Assembly (NCBI GenBank): GCA_015662615.1
Contig: DQTU01000301.1
Location: 1-5,372 of the forward strand
Reading direction: 5' to 3'
DNA length: 5,372 bases
Source: Campylobacterales bacterium
GTDB lineage: Bacteria; Campylobacterota; Campylobacteria; Campylobacterales; QNZT01
The notes below the pieces were generated by a model. That model saw nothing but the letters and a program-made list of their open reading frames with translations. It searched no databases and was not told where the DNA came from. Position numbers and translations under genes: made by a program. Of this stretch, positions 5,176 through 5,372 are shown in pieces (the first letter of the stretch is position 1; each line of letters opens with the position of its first letter).

Positions 5176-5372
5176 AAAAGCTGTTTAACTCTGTTTTATT
5201 TTTGTTATTTTTCACTCTCTATGTAGAAGCTCAAGAGCATGACTACTTTATAACAACATGGACAACAACTTCAAGCAATGAAACTATCACCATTCCTATG
5301 ATAGGAAGTGGTTATGATGTTGACTGGGGTGATGGAGTAACTGAAGATGGATTGAACGGTCCACTGACACAT
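5172..5372 (+). CDS. Exported BspA-like surface protein, N-terminal part (runs off right edge)
   Basis: The start codon ATG at 5172 overlaps the stop of the fibre-like gene as ATGA, and there is no Shine-Dalgarno sequence of its own, so translation is probably coupled. The visible 67 codons encode a signal peptide (MKKLFNSVLFLLFFTLYVEA, cleavage likely after residue 20) followed by HDYFITTWTTTSSNETITIP and YDVDWGDG at 48-55. F-I-T-T-W ... I-T-I-P ... V-D-W-G-D-G is the start of a PKD-like module that I recall at the N-terminus of BspA-family leucine-rich repeat surface proteins. Any repeats would lie outside the window. It is too short for open-reading-frame length filters but is well supported by overlap, signal peptide and motif. 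Confidence 0.8.
   Translation, partial: MKKLFNSVLFLLFFTLYVEAQEHDYFITTWTTTSSNETITIPMIGSGYDVDWGDGVTEDGLNGPLTH

Overview
The window looks like chromosomal DNA of a Campylobacterota (epsilonproteobacterial) organism, probably a marine or sediment type related to Sulfurimonas, Sulfurovum or Arcobacter. The reasons are the low G+C content, the TATAAT-like -10 boxes without good -35 boxes, and the gene set: rsmE and a small membrane protein, and rpmE-rsmI-rlmB, all in one direction. From memory this is the order of the Campylobacter jejuni cluster Cj0157c to Cj0153c. Genus assignment is inference.

The minus strand, read from right to left, carries two housekeeping units. The first has its own promoter near 4295 and encodes a four-helix membrane protein overlapping rsmE, which methylates U1498 of 16S rRNA. 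It ends at a strong intrinsic terminator (3131-3163). The second starts at a TATAAT box near 1449 and encodes ribosomal protein L31, RsmI (2'-O-methylation of C1402 in 16S rRNA) and the N-terminal part of RlmB (2'-O-methylation of G2251 in 23S rRNA), which runs off the left edge. Together these genes serve ribosome maturation.

Between the two units (about 1495-2948) sits an accessory gene in the same direction. It encodes an exported protein with a signal peptide, three tandem copies of a roughly 96-residue beta-sandwich-like module with the motif DW[IV]GIYP, and a C-terminal module that begins with YEDAEDG and resembles a jelly-roll domain. The reading frame breaks inside this last module at an A5 tract (1905-1909). 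One extra A would restore a single protein of about 484 residues.

On the right, a divergent region (4270-4491) separates the rsmE unit from a plus-strand surface-protein pair. The first gene (4492-5175) is an exported protein with the trimeric-fibre signature and the start of an S74-type intramolecular chaperone domain (SDERDKKN) that stops short. Its stop codon overlaps the start codon of the second gene (ATGA), an exported protein whose visible part resembles the N-terminus of BspA-like, PKD-like surface proteins and continues past the right edge. The fibre-like and BspA-like pair and the broken triple-repeat protein are the unusual content. No RNA gene, CRISPR array, transposase or integrase was seen.
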